In this document: piece by piece, positions 1-6,663 of the stretch
How positions within the stretch are numbered: position 1 is the stretch's first letter
Layout of the letters: each line of letters begins with the position of its first letter
Assembly: GCA_021823305.1 (NCBI GenBank)
Contig: JAKAOE010000066.1
Location: 1-7,981, forward strand
From: Acidobacteriota bacterium
Lineage (GTDB): Bacteria > Acidobacteriota > Terriglobia > Terriglobales > SCQP01
Direction: 5' to 3'
Length of the DNA: 7,981 nucleotides
Position numbers and translations under genes: made by a program
Notes under the pieces: model-generated
Seen by the model: the letters and a program-made list of their open reading frames with translations, nothing else
What the model was told of the DNA's origin: nothing
Database searches by the model: none

Positions 1-708
1 CCGCGCCTGGATGGCGCTCAACTCCGCCTGCGCCGCCACCGGCGTCACGCCCGCCTGCAGACGACCGATGACGTTGAAGTTTTCGCCTTTGCCGCTGCGG
101 TCGGCGGCCGTGGGCAGATAAAGCGACCACACGTCGTCGGGTTGGTTGTAAGGGAACGAGAGTCCGGCCGGCAGCACGCCGACGACGCGATAAGGCTTGC
201 CGCTGTACGTTACTAATTTGCCGATGATCGCCGAGTCGCCTCCGAACTGCTTGCGCCAGAACGCGTCGGTCAGCAGCATCTCGTGCGCACCCGTCGTCAC
301 GTCCTGCGGCGTGAAGCCGCGGCCGCGTTCCGGCGCTGCGCCCAGCGTCGCCAGCAGGTTGGCGCTGGCGCGGAGTTCCGGCACCGCGTGCGCCGTGCCC
401 TTGCGCGTGAGTTCGCCTTCGCCGTCGGTGTAATACGCGATCTCGGAAAACTCCCGATCTTCCCGCTGCCAGGCGCGCACGTCGCGATACGGCACGCTCC
501 AGAACATCCGCACCGCGCCGCGCGGCTCCTGCAAGACCGTCAGCCGTCCCGCGTCGCGGTAGGGCAGCGGCCGGAAGATCACCGCCGACACCGCGGTGAA
601 CATCGCCGCGCTCACCCCCAGCCCAAGTCCCAGTACGCCGATGCAGGCCGCCGTGTATGCAGGGCGCAGCCGCAGTTGGCGCAGTGCAAAGCGCAGGTCG
701 GATCCCAT
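1..708 (-). CDS. MacB/FtsX-like ABC permease, N-terminal part (runs off left edge)
   Basis: Translating the reverse complement from the ATG at 708-706 gives 236 residues with no stop up to base 1, so the gene is cut by the window edge. The start MGSDLRFALRQLRLRP is followed by one hydrophobic segment (about residues 18-44, rich in Gly/Leu/Ala/Val) and then FRPLPY. This is the usual opening of MacB/FtsX-type permeases: a short cytoplasmic basic stretch, TM1, then a large periplasmic core domain. Later motifs such as LLTDAFWRKQFGGD, VVGVLPAG and FNVIGRLQAGV (residues about 138-220) are typical of that core domain. In Acidobacteriota such proteins are often about 800 residues, with no ATPase fused or adjacent (the 'duplicated orphan permease' group). 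The remaining FtsX domains would lie left of the window. Such proteins are thought to move substrates across, or transmit force through, the inner membrane; the substrate here is unknown. An in-frame TGA at 750-748 (the vapC stop) bounds the frame upstream. A GGAG lies 14 nt before the ATG, a long spacing, so the start is likely but not certain. Confidence 0.85.
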   Translation of the reverse strand, partial: MGSDLRFALRQLRLRPAYTAACIGVLGLGLGVSAAMFTAVSAVIFRPLPYRDAGRLTVLQEPRGAVRMFWSVPYRDVRAWQREDREFSEIAYYTDGEGELTRKGTAHAVPELRASANLLATLGAAPERGRGFTPQDVTTGAHEMLLTDAFWRKQFGGDSAIIGKLVTYSGKPYRVVGVLPAGLSFPYNQPDDVWSLYLPTAADRSGKGENFNVIGRLQAGVTPVAAQAELSAIQAR

Positions 709-747
709 GCTAGGCAGTGTAGCTCCGCCCGCACCTCTCGGTGACTC

Positions 748-1194
748 TCAGCCGATCAGCGGATTTCGCACCCGCAGTCCGCGCACGCGCGAGAAGTCGC
801 GATCCGCCGACCACAGTTCGCTGACGCCGTGCTCGCGGCAGATCGCACCGATGCGCGCATCGTGCACCTCCCCGCCGCGCAGCGCGCCCGCCTTCAGGAT
901 GCCGCGCAACTCCGCCCAATGCCCGGCGAGCTCGCCCAGCAGGCGCAGCGTGGGCGACTCCATCCAGAGCTCGACCTGTCGCATGGCGCCCTCGACCGCC
1001 TCCGGCCCGGAAACCAGTTTGGGATTCGTGGCCACGGCCAAAAATTCGTGCACACACGGCCAGGGAATCGCCCACGGCGCATCGGCGTTGGCAAGGGTTT
1101 CAATGCTACGCCGAGCCGCCGCGTGCCACGGCGAGTCGGCATTGTGTGCGTAAAGGAGGAGATTTGTGTCGAGAGCGACGAGCGGGCGGCTCAC
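748..1194 (-). CDS. vapC: VapC-type PIN-domain ribonuclease toxin
   Basis: The 148-residue protein is the toxin of a type II toxin-antitoxin pair. VapC toxins are Mg2+-dependent endoribonucleases that cleave RNA, often tRNA or rRNA, when freed from their antitoxin. The PIN fold is recognisable: LVALDTNLLLYAHN at the N-terminus carries the first acidic residue (D9). HEF gives E50, GEVHDARI gives D112, and WSADRDF gives D131 and D133. These are the expected metal-binding acids, so the nuclease looks intact. The sequence resembles the mycobacterial-type PIN toxin subgroup (DTNLLLYAHNADSPWHAAAR, then a TNP motif near 56-58). I chose the GTG at 1194-1192 because it overlaps the vapB stop as GTGA and places the conserved VALDTN near the N-terminus. 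The longer reading from 1236 adds 14 residues that overlap vapB and do not look like a PIN N-terminus. The RNA target cannot be read from the sequence. Confidence 0.93.
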   Translation of the reverse strand: MSRPLVALDTNLLLYAHNADSPWHAAARRSIETLANADAPWAIPWPCVHEFLAVATNPKLVSGPEAVEGAMRQVELWMESPTLRLLGELAGHWAELRGILKAGALRGGEVHDARIGAICREHGVSELWSADRDFSRVRGLRVRNPLIG

Positions 1195-1427
1195 TCCCCG
1201 CGGCCCTCGTAGATGATGCGCCGGATTTCCGGCCACGTCTCCACCAGCATCTTGCCCAAATGTCGAGAACCATCGCGCAGCCGAAACGGCTCCTTCGGCT
1301 GCTTTTCGTGCTCAATCTGCGTCCGCAACCCCTCCGTGATCAACTGGCGCAACGTCACGCGCTTGGCGCGCGCCACCGCTTTGGCCTCGCGCAGCAAGGA
1401 GTCCGGGAGTTCAACCGTGGTTTTCAC
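1191..1427 (-). CDS. vapB: VapB-type ribbon-helix-helix antitoxin
   Basis: The 78-residue protein is the partner of the PIN toxin downstream. Residues 1-35 (MKTTVELPDSLLREAKAVAR and following) form a ribbon-helix-helix DNA-binding unit: a short basic beta strand, helix 1, a turn at KRVT, then helix 2. This matches the Arc/MetJ-like VapB antitoxins. Residues about 45-78 are charged, with W65 and a terminal IIYEGRGE, which fits the flexible tail that wraps around and blocks VapC. The pair is expected to bind its own promoter; an 18-bp palindrome lies 12 nt upstream of the start (1440-1457). The start is a GTG at 1427-1425; no Shine-Dalgarno-like sequence is visible in the preceding 20 nt. The stop overlaps the vapC GTG by 4 nt, so the two are probably translationally coupled. 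Fold and function are confident; the exact start is slightly less so. Confidence 0.92.
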   Translation of the reverse strand: MKTTVELPDSLLREAKAVARAKRVTLRQLITEGLRTQIEHEKQPKEPFRLRDGSRHLGKMLVETWPEIRRIIYEGRGE

Positions 1428-1433
1428 GCAGCC

Positions 1434-1439
1434 ATACTA
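1434..1439 (-). promoter_or_regulatory. Possible -10 element of a vapB promoter (leaderless transcript)
   Basis: TAGTAT on the minus strand lies between the palindrome and the vapB GTG, with 6 nt (GGCTGC) separating it from the start codon. That spacing would put transcription initiation at or next to the GTG, giving a leaderless mRNA and explaining the missing ribosome binding site. It would also place the palindrome in the -10/-35 spacer, a good position for repression. However, the hexamer 17 nt upstream (GCCACC) is a poor -35 match, so this is only a candidate. Confidence 0.3.
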
Positions 1440-1457
1440 CCATATTTCAAAATATGG
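1440..1457. promoter_or_regulatory. Perfect palindrome upstream of vapB, probable VapBC operator
   Basis: Read on the minus strand, CCATATTT-TG-AAATATGG is a perfect inverted repeat with 8-bp arms and a 2-bp centre. It lies in the 39-nt space between the nuoN stop and the vapB start. It is AT-rich in a very GC-rich region. Ribbon-helix-helix antitoxins bind short inverted repeats at their own promoters, so an autoregulatory operator is the natural reading. It is unlikely to be a terminator, because the stem is AT-rich and short, the loop would be only 2 nt, and no T-run follows. The palindrome is directly visible; its role is inferred. Confidence 0.65.
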
Positions 1458-1466
1458 GTGGCTGGT

Positions 1467-2897
1467 TCACCCCAGCGGCAGCCCCAGGATCATCCGCAAA
1501 AACGGCTGCGGGAAGAGCCCGATCCAGAACAGCGCCGCCAGCAGCGCGCCCAGCAGCCAGCCTTGCCCCGCGGGCAGCGGTGCGAGCGGCGCCGCGGCTT
1601 CCTCGGCCGGCGCGAACAGCGCCATCATCACGCGCAGGTAATAGAACAGCCCGATCACGCTGCTGATCACCAGCACCAGCAGCAACATCCACAGTGCGGC
1701 GGCCGCGCCCGCGGCCACGAGATAGAACTTGGCGAGGAAGCCGGCGGTTAGCGGTATGCCGGCGAGCGAGAGCATCGCCGCCGCCAGCACCGTGGCCGGA
1801 AACGGCCGCCGCCAGAACAGCCCGCGCAGGTCGGCGATCTCCTGCGGCTCGCCGCGCTCGGTGGTGAGCGCGGCGATCAGGCCGAAGGCCGCCAGCGTGG
1901 TGACGAAATAGGCCAAAAAATAGAATCCGGCGGTGGCCGTAGCCAGCGCAACCGCGTAGCGCGCCGCCAGCAGCGCCACCAGCAGGTAGCCCATGTGGGC
2001 GATCGAGGAATAGCCCAGCAGCCGCTTGAGATTGCGCTGCCGCAGCGCCAGCAGGTTGCCGCCCAGCATCGAGGCGATCGCCAGCGCCACCACGGCCGAG
2101 ACCGTGCGCCACGAGTCGAGTCCCCCAAAGACGAAGAAAAAACGCATCAACACCGCGAACACGCCGGCCTTGCTGGCGGTGGCGATGAATCCGGCGGCCG
2201 GCGCCGGCGCGCCCTGGTAAACGTCCGGCGTCCAGAGATGGAACGGGACCAGGCCGAGCTTGAACCCGACGCCCACCAGGATCAGCGCCGCCCCCGGCGC
2301 CAGCAGGCTGGGCGGCGCCGCCGGCAGCGCGCCCGCGAGGCGGGCGAAGCCGAGCGCGCCGGTCGAGGCGTAAATCAGCGCCATGCCCAGCAGCAGGAAC
2401 GCCGCCGAAGCCGCCGCCAGCACCAGGTACTTGATGCCCGCCTCCAGCGCCAGCGGATCCCGCCGCGGGTAGGCGGCCAGCCCGTAGAGCGCCACGCTCA
2501 GCGTCTCCAGGCCGAGAAAGAACGAGGCGAAGTGATCGCTGGCGGCGAGCGTGGCCGCGCCCAGCGCCGCCACCCCCAGCAGCACGTAAAACTCCTCGCG
2601 CCGCTCCTCCCGGCGCTCCAGCGCCGGGTACGCCAGCAGCGCCGTGACCAGCGCCGCGCCCGCGATCAGCGCGGTGAAATAGAGCGCGAACCCGTCCACG
2701 CGCAGCAGCGGCGTCACCGCCAGCGGCGCGGCGCGCGCCGCCGGCCGAATGCGCAGCAACCCGGCGCCGAAGCCGGCGACCGTGATCCAGAGCGTGGCGC
2801 GATGGCTGCGGCGCAGGGCGATGGCGAGCATCGCCGCGACCGGCGTCGCGCCCAGCGCCAGCCAGGGCGCGATCGCATTCCAACTGCCGCCGTTCAT
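1467..2897 (-). CDS. nuoN: NADH-quinone oxidoreductase subunit N (complex I antiporter-like subunit)
   Basis: The 476-residue, largely hydrophobic protein is one of the three antiporter-like proton-pumping subunits in the membrane arm of complex I. Its length is close to E. coli NuoN (485). Conserved charged residues are present: E131 in FLGLETLSVALYGL (TM5 glutamate), K213 in GVGFKLGLVPFHLW (TM7 lysine), K243 in ATASKAGVF (TM8 lysine) and K390 in TAGFLAKFYL (TM12 lysine). The signature PFHLWTPDVYQGAP is at about 218-231. The ATG at 2897-2895 overlaps the nuoM stop as ATGA and is preceded by a purine-rich GGGGAAGG about 10 nt upstream, so the start is well supported. The same frame stays open far upstream through nuoM, to 4274, but that extension is only a GC-driven shadow. 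It is the last nuo gene; the vapB start follows after 39 nt. Confidence 0.96.
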   Translation of the reverse strand: MNGGSWNAIAPWLALGATPVAAMLAIALRRSHRATLWITVAGFGAGLLRIRPAARAAPLAVTPLLRVDGFALYFTALIAGAALVTALLAYPALERREERREEFYVLLGVAALGAATLAASDHFASFFLGLETLSVALYGLAAYPRRDPLALEAGIKYLVLAAASAAFLLLGMALIYASTGALGFARLAGALPAAPPSLLAPGAALILVGVGFKLGLVPFHLWTPDVYQGAPAPAAGFIATASKAGVFAVLMRFFFVFGGLDSWRTVSAVVALAIASMLGGNLLALRQRNLKRLLGYSSIAHMGYLLVALLAARYAVALATATAGFYFLAYFVTTLAAFGLIAALTTERGEPQEIADLRGLFWRRPFPATVLAAAMLSLAGIPLTAGFLAKFYLVAAGAAAALWMLLLVLVISSVIGLFYYLRVMMALFAPAEEAAAPLAPLPAGQGWLLGALLAALFWIGLFPQPFLRMILGLPLG

Positions 2898-4447
2898 GGC
2901 GCCGTGCCCTTCCCCGCCGGGGCCCGAAGCCGCGCCGCCGCGGTGTGCGGCGGCGCCAGCGCCTGCTCGATCTGCCGCAGGCTGGCGCCTGCGGCGCGCA
3001 CCACCGGCTGCGGATACAGCCCCAGCCACAACAGCGCCGCCATCATCGGCGCCAGCGCCCAAGCCTCGCGCGCCGCCATGTCCGGCACGCGCCAGCCGTG
3101 CCGGTTGGGCCCGTGGAAGGCGCGCTGCACCAACTCCACGCCGTAAAAGGTCGAAACCAGGATGCCGATCGCGCCCGCCGCCGCCAGCCCCGGGCTGACG
3201 CGATAGGCCGCCAGCAAAATCAGGAACTCGGCGACGAAGTTGCCCAGCCCCGGCAGCCCCACCGCCGCCAGCGCGAAAAACAGCCCCGCGCCGCTCAGCC
3301 GCGGCATCACCGCCCACAGCCCGCTCATGCGCGCCATCTCGCGCGTGTGCAGCCGCTCCTGCAGGAAGCCGGCGATGGCGAACAGCGCGCCGGTCGAGAA
3401 GCCGTGGCAGAGCATCTCGAGCACGACGCCGGTCAGCGCCCAGTGCGCTGCCGCGCTGCCCGCCGGCGCCGCGGTGGCGAGGAACACGCCCAGCAGCACG
3501 AACCCCATGTGGCTGACGCTGGTGTAGGCCACCAGCCGCTTCAGGTCGCTCTGCGCGAAGGCCAGCAGGCCGCCGTAAAGAATGCCGACCGCCGCCAGCG
3601 CCAGCAGCCAGGGCGCGGCCGCCCGCGCCGCCCGTGGAAACAGCGGCAGCGCGAAGCGCAGCAGGCCGTAGGCGCCGGTCTTGAGCATGAGCCCGGCGAG
3701 CACGATGCTGCCCGCGGTGGGCGCTTCCGTGTGCGCGTCCGGCAGCCAGGTGTGGAAGGGAAACATCGGCAGCTTGACCGTGAAGGCGGCGAGGAAGCCG
3801 AGCAGGATCCACAGCGCCGCACGCTGCCCCAGCGGCGTGGCGATCAGCGCGCCGTAGTCGAACGTCAGCGCCCCGGTCGCGGCGCGGTGCGTGAGCGCCA
3901 GCGCCAGGATGGCGACCAGCATCAGCAGTCCGCTGAGCTGGGTGAAGAGGAAGAACTTCACCGCCGCGTACCGCCGCCGCTCGTGCCCCCAGATCGCGAT
4001 CAGGAAGAACATCGGCACCAGCATCAACTCCCAGGCGAAATAGAACAGGAACAGATCCATCGCCAGGAACACGCCCGCCACGCCCGCCAGAATCCAGAGC
4101 AGGTTGAAGTGGAAAAAGCCTACCCCGGTGCGCACGTCGCGCCACGACGCCAGCACCGCCACCGCGCCCAGGGAAAACGTCAGCAGCAGCAGCAGCAGGC
4201 TGAGGCCGTCGAGCGCGAGATGAAAGCGGATGCCGAGCGAGGGGATCCAGCTCCAGTCCACCTTCCGCAGCCACCCGCCCGCCCGCAGCGCGCCGCCGGC
4301 GCGCAGCCAGATCCGCAGCGTCAGGCCGAAGTCCGCCAGCACCGCCGCCAGCGCGATCCAGCGCGGCGCCGCATCGCTCCAGCGTCCGGCGATCGCCGCC
4401 GCCGCCGCCGCCGCGCCCAGGATCGCCAGCAGCCAGACCAGAATCAT
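2894..4447 (-). CDS. nuoM: NADH-quinone oxidoreductase subunit M (complex I antiporter-like subunit)
   Basis: The 517-residue multi-pass membrane protein forms the middle proton channel of the complex I membrane arm. E. coli NuoM has 509 residues. Visible hallmarks are E140 in YFAWELMLVPMFFLI (TM5 glutamate), K225 in FTVKLPMFPFHTWLPDAHTE (TM7 lysine), K256 in GLMLKTGAYGLLRF (TM8 lysine) and E407 in GNFVAEFLIL (the TM12 glutamate that replaces lysine in this subunit). FAQSDLKRLVAYTSVSHMGF at about 297-316 is also characteristic. The N-terminal TM has a seven-alanine run encoded by a GCC repeat, and residues 84-89 are a leucine run encoded by a CTG repeat. The ATG overlaps the nuoL stop and the TGA overlaps the nuoN start, both as ATGA, so the three pumping subunits are probably translationally coupled. 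Confidence 0.97.
   Translation of the reverse strand: MILVWLLAILGAAAAAAAIAGRWSDAAPRWIALAAVLADFGLTLRIWLRAGGALRAGGWLRKVDWSWIPSLGIRFHLALDGLSLLLLLLTFSLGAVAVLASWRDVRTGVGFFHFNLLWILAGVAGVFLAMDLFLFYFAWELMLVPMFFLIAIWGHERRRYAAVKFFLFTQLSGLLMLVAILALALTHRAATGALTFDYGALIATPLGQRAALWILLGFLAAFTVKLPMFPFHTWLPDAHTEAPTAGSIVLAGLMLKTGAYGLLRFALPLFPRAARAAAPWLLALAAVGILYGGLLAFAQSDLKRLVAYTSVSHMGFVLLGVFLATAAPAGSAAAHWALTGVVLEMLCHGFSTGALFAIAGFLQERLHTREMARMSGLWAVMPRLSGAGLFFALAAVGLPGLGNFVAEFLILLAAYRVSPGLAAAGAIGILVSTFYGVELVQRAFHGPNRHGWRVPDMAAREAWALAPMMAALLWLGLYPQPVVRAAGASLRQIEQALAPPHTAAARLRAPAGKGTAP
4181..4198. repeat. (CAG)6 trinucleotide run inside nuoM
   Basis: Six perfect CAG units on the plus strand are read as CTG on the coding strand. 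They encode consecutive leucines in a transmembrane segment of NuoM (residues about 84-89). This probably reflects codon preference for Leu in a GC-rich genome. Length changes in multiples of three would keep the frame. Confidence 0.8.
4395..4412. repeat. (GCC)6 trinucleotide run inside nuoM
   Basis: Six perfect GCC units on the plus strand are read as GGC-phase repeats on the coding strand and fall within codons for the poly-alanine run (residues 12-18) of the first membrane helix of NuoM. It is a low-complexity coding tract that could slip by whole codons without breaking the frame. No regulatory role is evident. Confidence 0.75.
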
Positions 4448-6348
4448 CCCAGCACCGCCAGGGCGGCGAGCACGATCGCCCCCACCGCGATCCAGCCGGC
4501 GTAGCGCCGCACCCGCCCGCTCTCCCAGAAGCTGAGGCCGCGGTTGAGCCCGCGCGTCAGCGCACCCGCTCCGGCGAAGATCGCGTCCGCCGGATCGTTC
4601 CGTCCCGTCCGCGCCGCCGCCACCACCGGCCGCACCAGCGCCTGTTCATAGAGCCAGTCCATGCCCCAGCCCGCGAGCCAGAAGCGCTGCACCCGCTGCG
4701 GCCACGCGCCCGCCATCAGCGCCGCGGTCAGCGCCGGCCGCTGCAGGCGGAAGAGCCAGATCAGATACAGGCCGGCGAAGAACACCAAGCCCGCGATCGC
4801 ATCGGTCGCCAGCTCGCCCAGCTCCGTCACCCGCCCCGCCGCCAGCGTGGGCAGCACCGGCTGCAGGAACCGGCTCAGCCAGTCGCCCCCGCCCAGCGCC
4901 CGCGGCAGGTCAATGAAGCCGGCCAGCATCGAAAGAAAAGCCAGAATCACCATCGGCCACTGCTCCCGCGGCCCCGGGCGATGCCCCGGCGGCTCGCGCT
5001 CGGGACCGTAAAAGACGACAAAAATCAGCCGGAAAATGTAGAGCGCGGTCAGGAACGCGCCCACCAGCGCACCGATCCACAGCCCGGTCGAGCCCAGCGG
5101 GCTGGCGTAATCGCTCCACAGGATCAGGTCCTTGCTGTAGAAACCGGCGGTGACCAGCGGCAGCCCCGCCAGCGACGCGCCGGCGAAGAGAAAACACCAG
5201 TAGGCCAGCGGCAGCGTGCGCCGCAGGCCGCCCATCTTGAAGATGTCGTGCTCCTCGTGCATCGCCTGGATCACCACGCCGGCGGCGAGGAACAGCAGCG
5301 CCTTGAAGAAGGCGTGGGTCATCAGGTGGAAAATCGCCGCCGCCCACGCCCCCACGCCCAGCGCCAGGAACATGTAGCCGATCTGCGAGATCGTCGAGTA
5401 GGCCAGGATGCGCTTGATGTCGTGCTGCGCCAGCGCGCTGCAGCCCGCCAGCAGCAGCGTCGCCAAGCCGATGCCCGCGACCGCGCTCATCGCCGCCGGC
5501 GCCAGCGCGAACAGCGCGTGCGTGCGCGCGATGAGGTAGACGCCGGCGGTGACCATGGTGGCGGCGTGGATCAGGGCGCTGGTGGGCGTGGGGCCGGCCA
5601 TCGCGTCCGGCAGCCAGGTCTGCAGCGGCAACTGCGCCGATTTGCCCACCGCCCCGCCCAGCAGCAGGAACGCCGCCGTCTCCGCCGCCGCCGCCCCCGG
5701 CGCCCAGTGCGCCGCCGCGCGCTGCATCAGCAGTTGCAGGTTGAGCGTGCCCAGCCGGTTGAAGAGCAGGAACAGGCCCAACAGCAAGGCCGTATCTCCG
5801 ACCCGCGTCACGATGAACGCCTTGCGCCCGGCGTAGCCGTTGGCTTCGTCCGGATACCAGAAGCCGATCAGCAGGTAGCTGCACAGCCCCACGCCCTCCC
5901 ACCCCAGCAGCAGGAGCAGCAGGTTGCTGGCCAGCGTGAGCGTCAGCATCGAGGCCACGAACAGGTTCATGTAGCCGAAAAAGCGCGCGTAGCCCTCGCT
6001 CCCGGCCATGAACTCGGTGGAGTAGACGTGGATCAGCAGGCTGACGAAGCTCACCACCAGCGTCATCACCACCGCCAGCGGATCGAGATAAAGCGCGACG
6101 CGCGGCGCGAAGCCGGCCACCGCGAACCACTGCCATAGCGGCAGCGTGAAGCCCCGTCCGCCCGTTCCGGCGTAGCTCCACGCCACCCGCAGCGCCACCG
6201 CGGACGACGCCGCGATCGCGCCCGTCCCCAGCCAGGCGGTGGCGCGCTTGCCCAGCGCCCGCCCCACCGCCAGCAACGCCAGCGCCGACGCGAACGGGAT
6301 CGCCGGTTCCAGCCACAGCCAACCGAAGATCGCCGGGACGCCCGTCAT
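4444..6348 (-). CDS. nuoL: NADH-quinone oxidoreductase subunit L (distal complex I pump subunit)
   Basis: The 634-residue protein (613 in E. coli) is the outermost antiporter-like subunit of complex I and carries the long lateral helix that spans the membrane arm. Residues matching E. coli functional positions, all offset by +7, are E151 in LLGWEGVGLCSYLLIGF, K236 in GGAVGKSAQLPLQTWLPDAM, H341, H345 and K349 in IFHLMTHAFFKALLF, and K406/D407 in TAGFYSKDLIL. The C-terminal part (about 530-610) contains the lateral-helix region, with GWGMDWLYEQALVRP and then GLSFWESGRVRRYAG. It ends with a final hydrophobic helix (about 615-634). The ATG at 6348-6346 follows the nuoK stop after 6 nt, with a GGGGA inside the end of nuoK as ribosome binding site. 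The TGA overlaps the nuoM ATG. MrpA-type antiporter subunits are related, but the gene order and the C-terminal extension identify NuoL. Confidence 0.97.
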   Translation of the reverse strand: MTGVPAIFGWLWLEPAIPFASALALLAVGRALGKRATAWLGTGAIAASSAVALRVAWSYAGTGGRGFTLPLWQWFAVAGFAPRVALYLDPLAVVMTLVVSFVSLLIHVYSTEFMAGSEGYARFFGYMNLFVASMLTLTLASNLLLLLLGWEGVGLCSYLLIGFWYPDEANGYAGRKAFIVTRVGDTALLLGLFLLFNRLGTLNLQLLMQRAAAHWAPGAAAAETAAFLLLGGAVGKSAQLPLQTWLPDAMAGPTPTSALIHAATMVTAGVYLIARTHALFALAPAAMSAVAGIGLATLLLAGCSALAQHDIKRILAYSTISQIGYMFLALGVGAWAAAIFHLMTHAFFKALLFLAAGVVIQAMHEEHDIFKMGGLRRTLPLAYWCFLFAGASLAGLPLVTAGFYSKDLILWSDYASPLGSTGLWIGALVGAFLTALYIFRLIFVVFYGPEREPPGHRPGPREQWPMVILAFLSMLAGFIDLPRALGGGDWLSRFLQPVLPTLAAGRVTELGELATDAIAGLVFFAGLYLIWLFRLQRPALTAALMAGAWPQRVQRFWLAGWGMDWLYEQALVRPVVAAARTGRNDPADAIFAGAGALTRGLNRGLSFWESGRVRRYAGWIAVGAIVLAALAVLG

Positions 6349-6354
6349 TGCCGC

Positions 6355-6663
6355 TCATCCCCGCATCCGGCTGGCCGCGTCCGCGTCCAGGCTGTTGGTC
6401 TCGCGGTGCAGCCGCAGCGCCAGCGCCAGCCCGATCGCCACTTCCGACGCCGCCACCGCCAGGATGAACAGGAACATCACCTGCCCGTCCGCCTGGTTCC
6501 ACGCCGCGCCGGCGGCGATGAACGCCAGCCCGGCGGCGTTCAGCATCACCTCGATCGAGATCAGGATCATCAGCAGGTTGCGCCGCGCCAGCACCCCCGC
6601 CAGCCCGAGCGCGAACAGCGCCGCCGCCAGCACCAGCCCCCATCCCGGCAGCCCCAGGCTCAC
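6355..6663 (-). CDS. nuoK: NADH-quinone oxidoreductase subunit K
   Basis: The 102-residue, three-helix membrane protein matches the usual NuoK size of about 100. It is related to MrpC and links the quinone-proximal part of complex I to the pumping subunits. The two membrane glutamates needed for proton coupling are present: E38 in [13 protein letters not shown] (E. coli E36) and E74 in [15 protein letters not shown] (E. coli E72). I chose the GTG at 6663-6661: it overlaps the nuoJ TGA as GTGA, gives MSLGLPGWG, and has GGAAGG about 10 nt upstream. A longer frame starting at 6897 would run through nuoJ and adds unrelated Arg/Gly/Ala-rich sequence. The C-terminal tail ([17 protein letters not shown]) is hydrophilic, as in other NuoK proteins. 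Confidence 0.96.
   Translation of the reverse strand: MSLGLPGWGLVLAAALFALGLAGVLARRNLLMILISIEVMLNAAGLAFIAAGAAWNQADGQVMFLFILAVAASEVAIGLALALRLHRETNSLDADAASRMRG

Noticed and set aside
709..747. Promoter for the permease, with TACACT near the start as a -10
   Set aside because: No acceptable -35 sequence lies 16-18 nt upstream, and the hexamer is too common to support a call.
748..1236. Longer vapC reading starting at 1236
   Set aside because: The extra 14 residues overlap vapB and do not fit a PIN-domain start. The GTG at 1194 overlaps the vapB stop as GTGA and gives a standard N-terminus.
1440..1457. The palindrome as a transcription terminator for the nuo operon
   Set aside because: The stem is only 8 bp and mostly A/T, the loop would be 2 nt, and no T-run follows in the direction of transcription.
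1995..3146. A 383-residue plus-strand open frame opposite nuoN and the end of nuoM
   Set aside because: Shadow composition, spanning the junction of two well-supported minus-strand genes.
1467..4274. A 935-residue minus-strand open frame that would fuse nuoN to a large N-terminal extension
   Set aside because: The extension beyond 2897 is the wrong frame of nuoM and is Ala/Arg/Gly-rich without family similarity. The ATGA overlap at 2894-2897 marks the true nuoN start.
2945..4504. A 519-residue plus-strand open frame opposite nuoM
   Set aside because: It is very rich in Arg, Gln, His and Ala and lies exactly antisense to nuoM. This is the typical shadow of a Leu/Ala-rich GC-rich membrane protein gene.
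4981..6138. A 385-residue plus-strand open frame opposite nuoL
   Set aside because: Same Arg/Gln/His-rich shadow composition; the minus strand here encodes NuoL with its functional residues intact.
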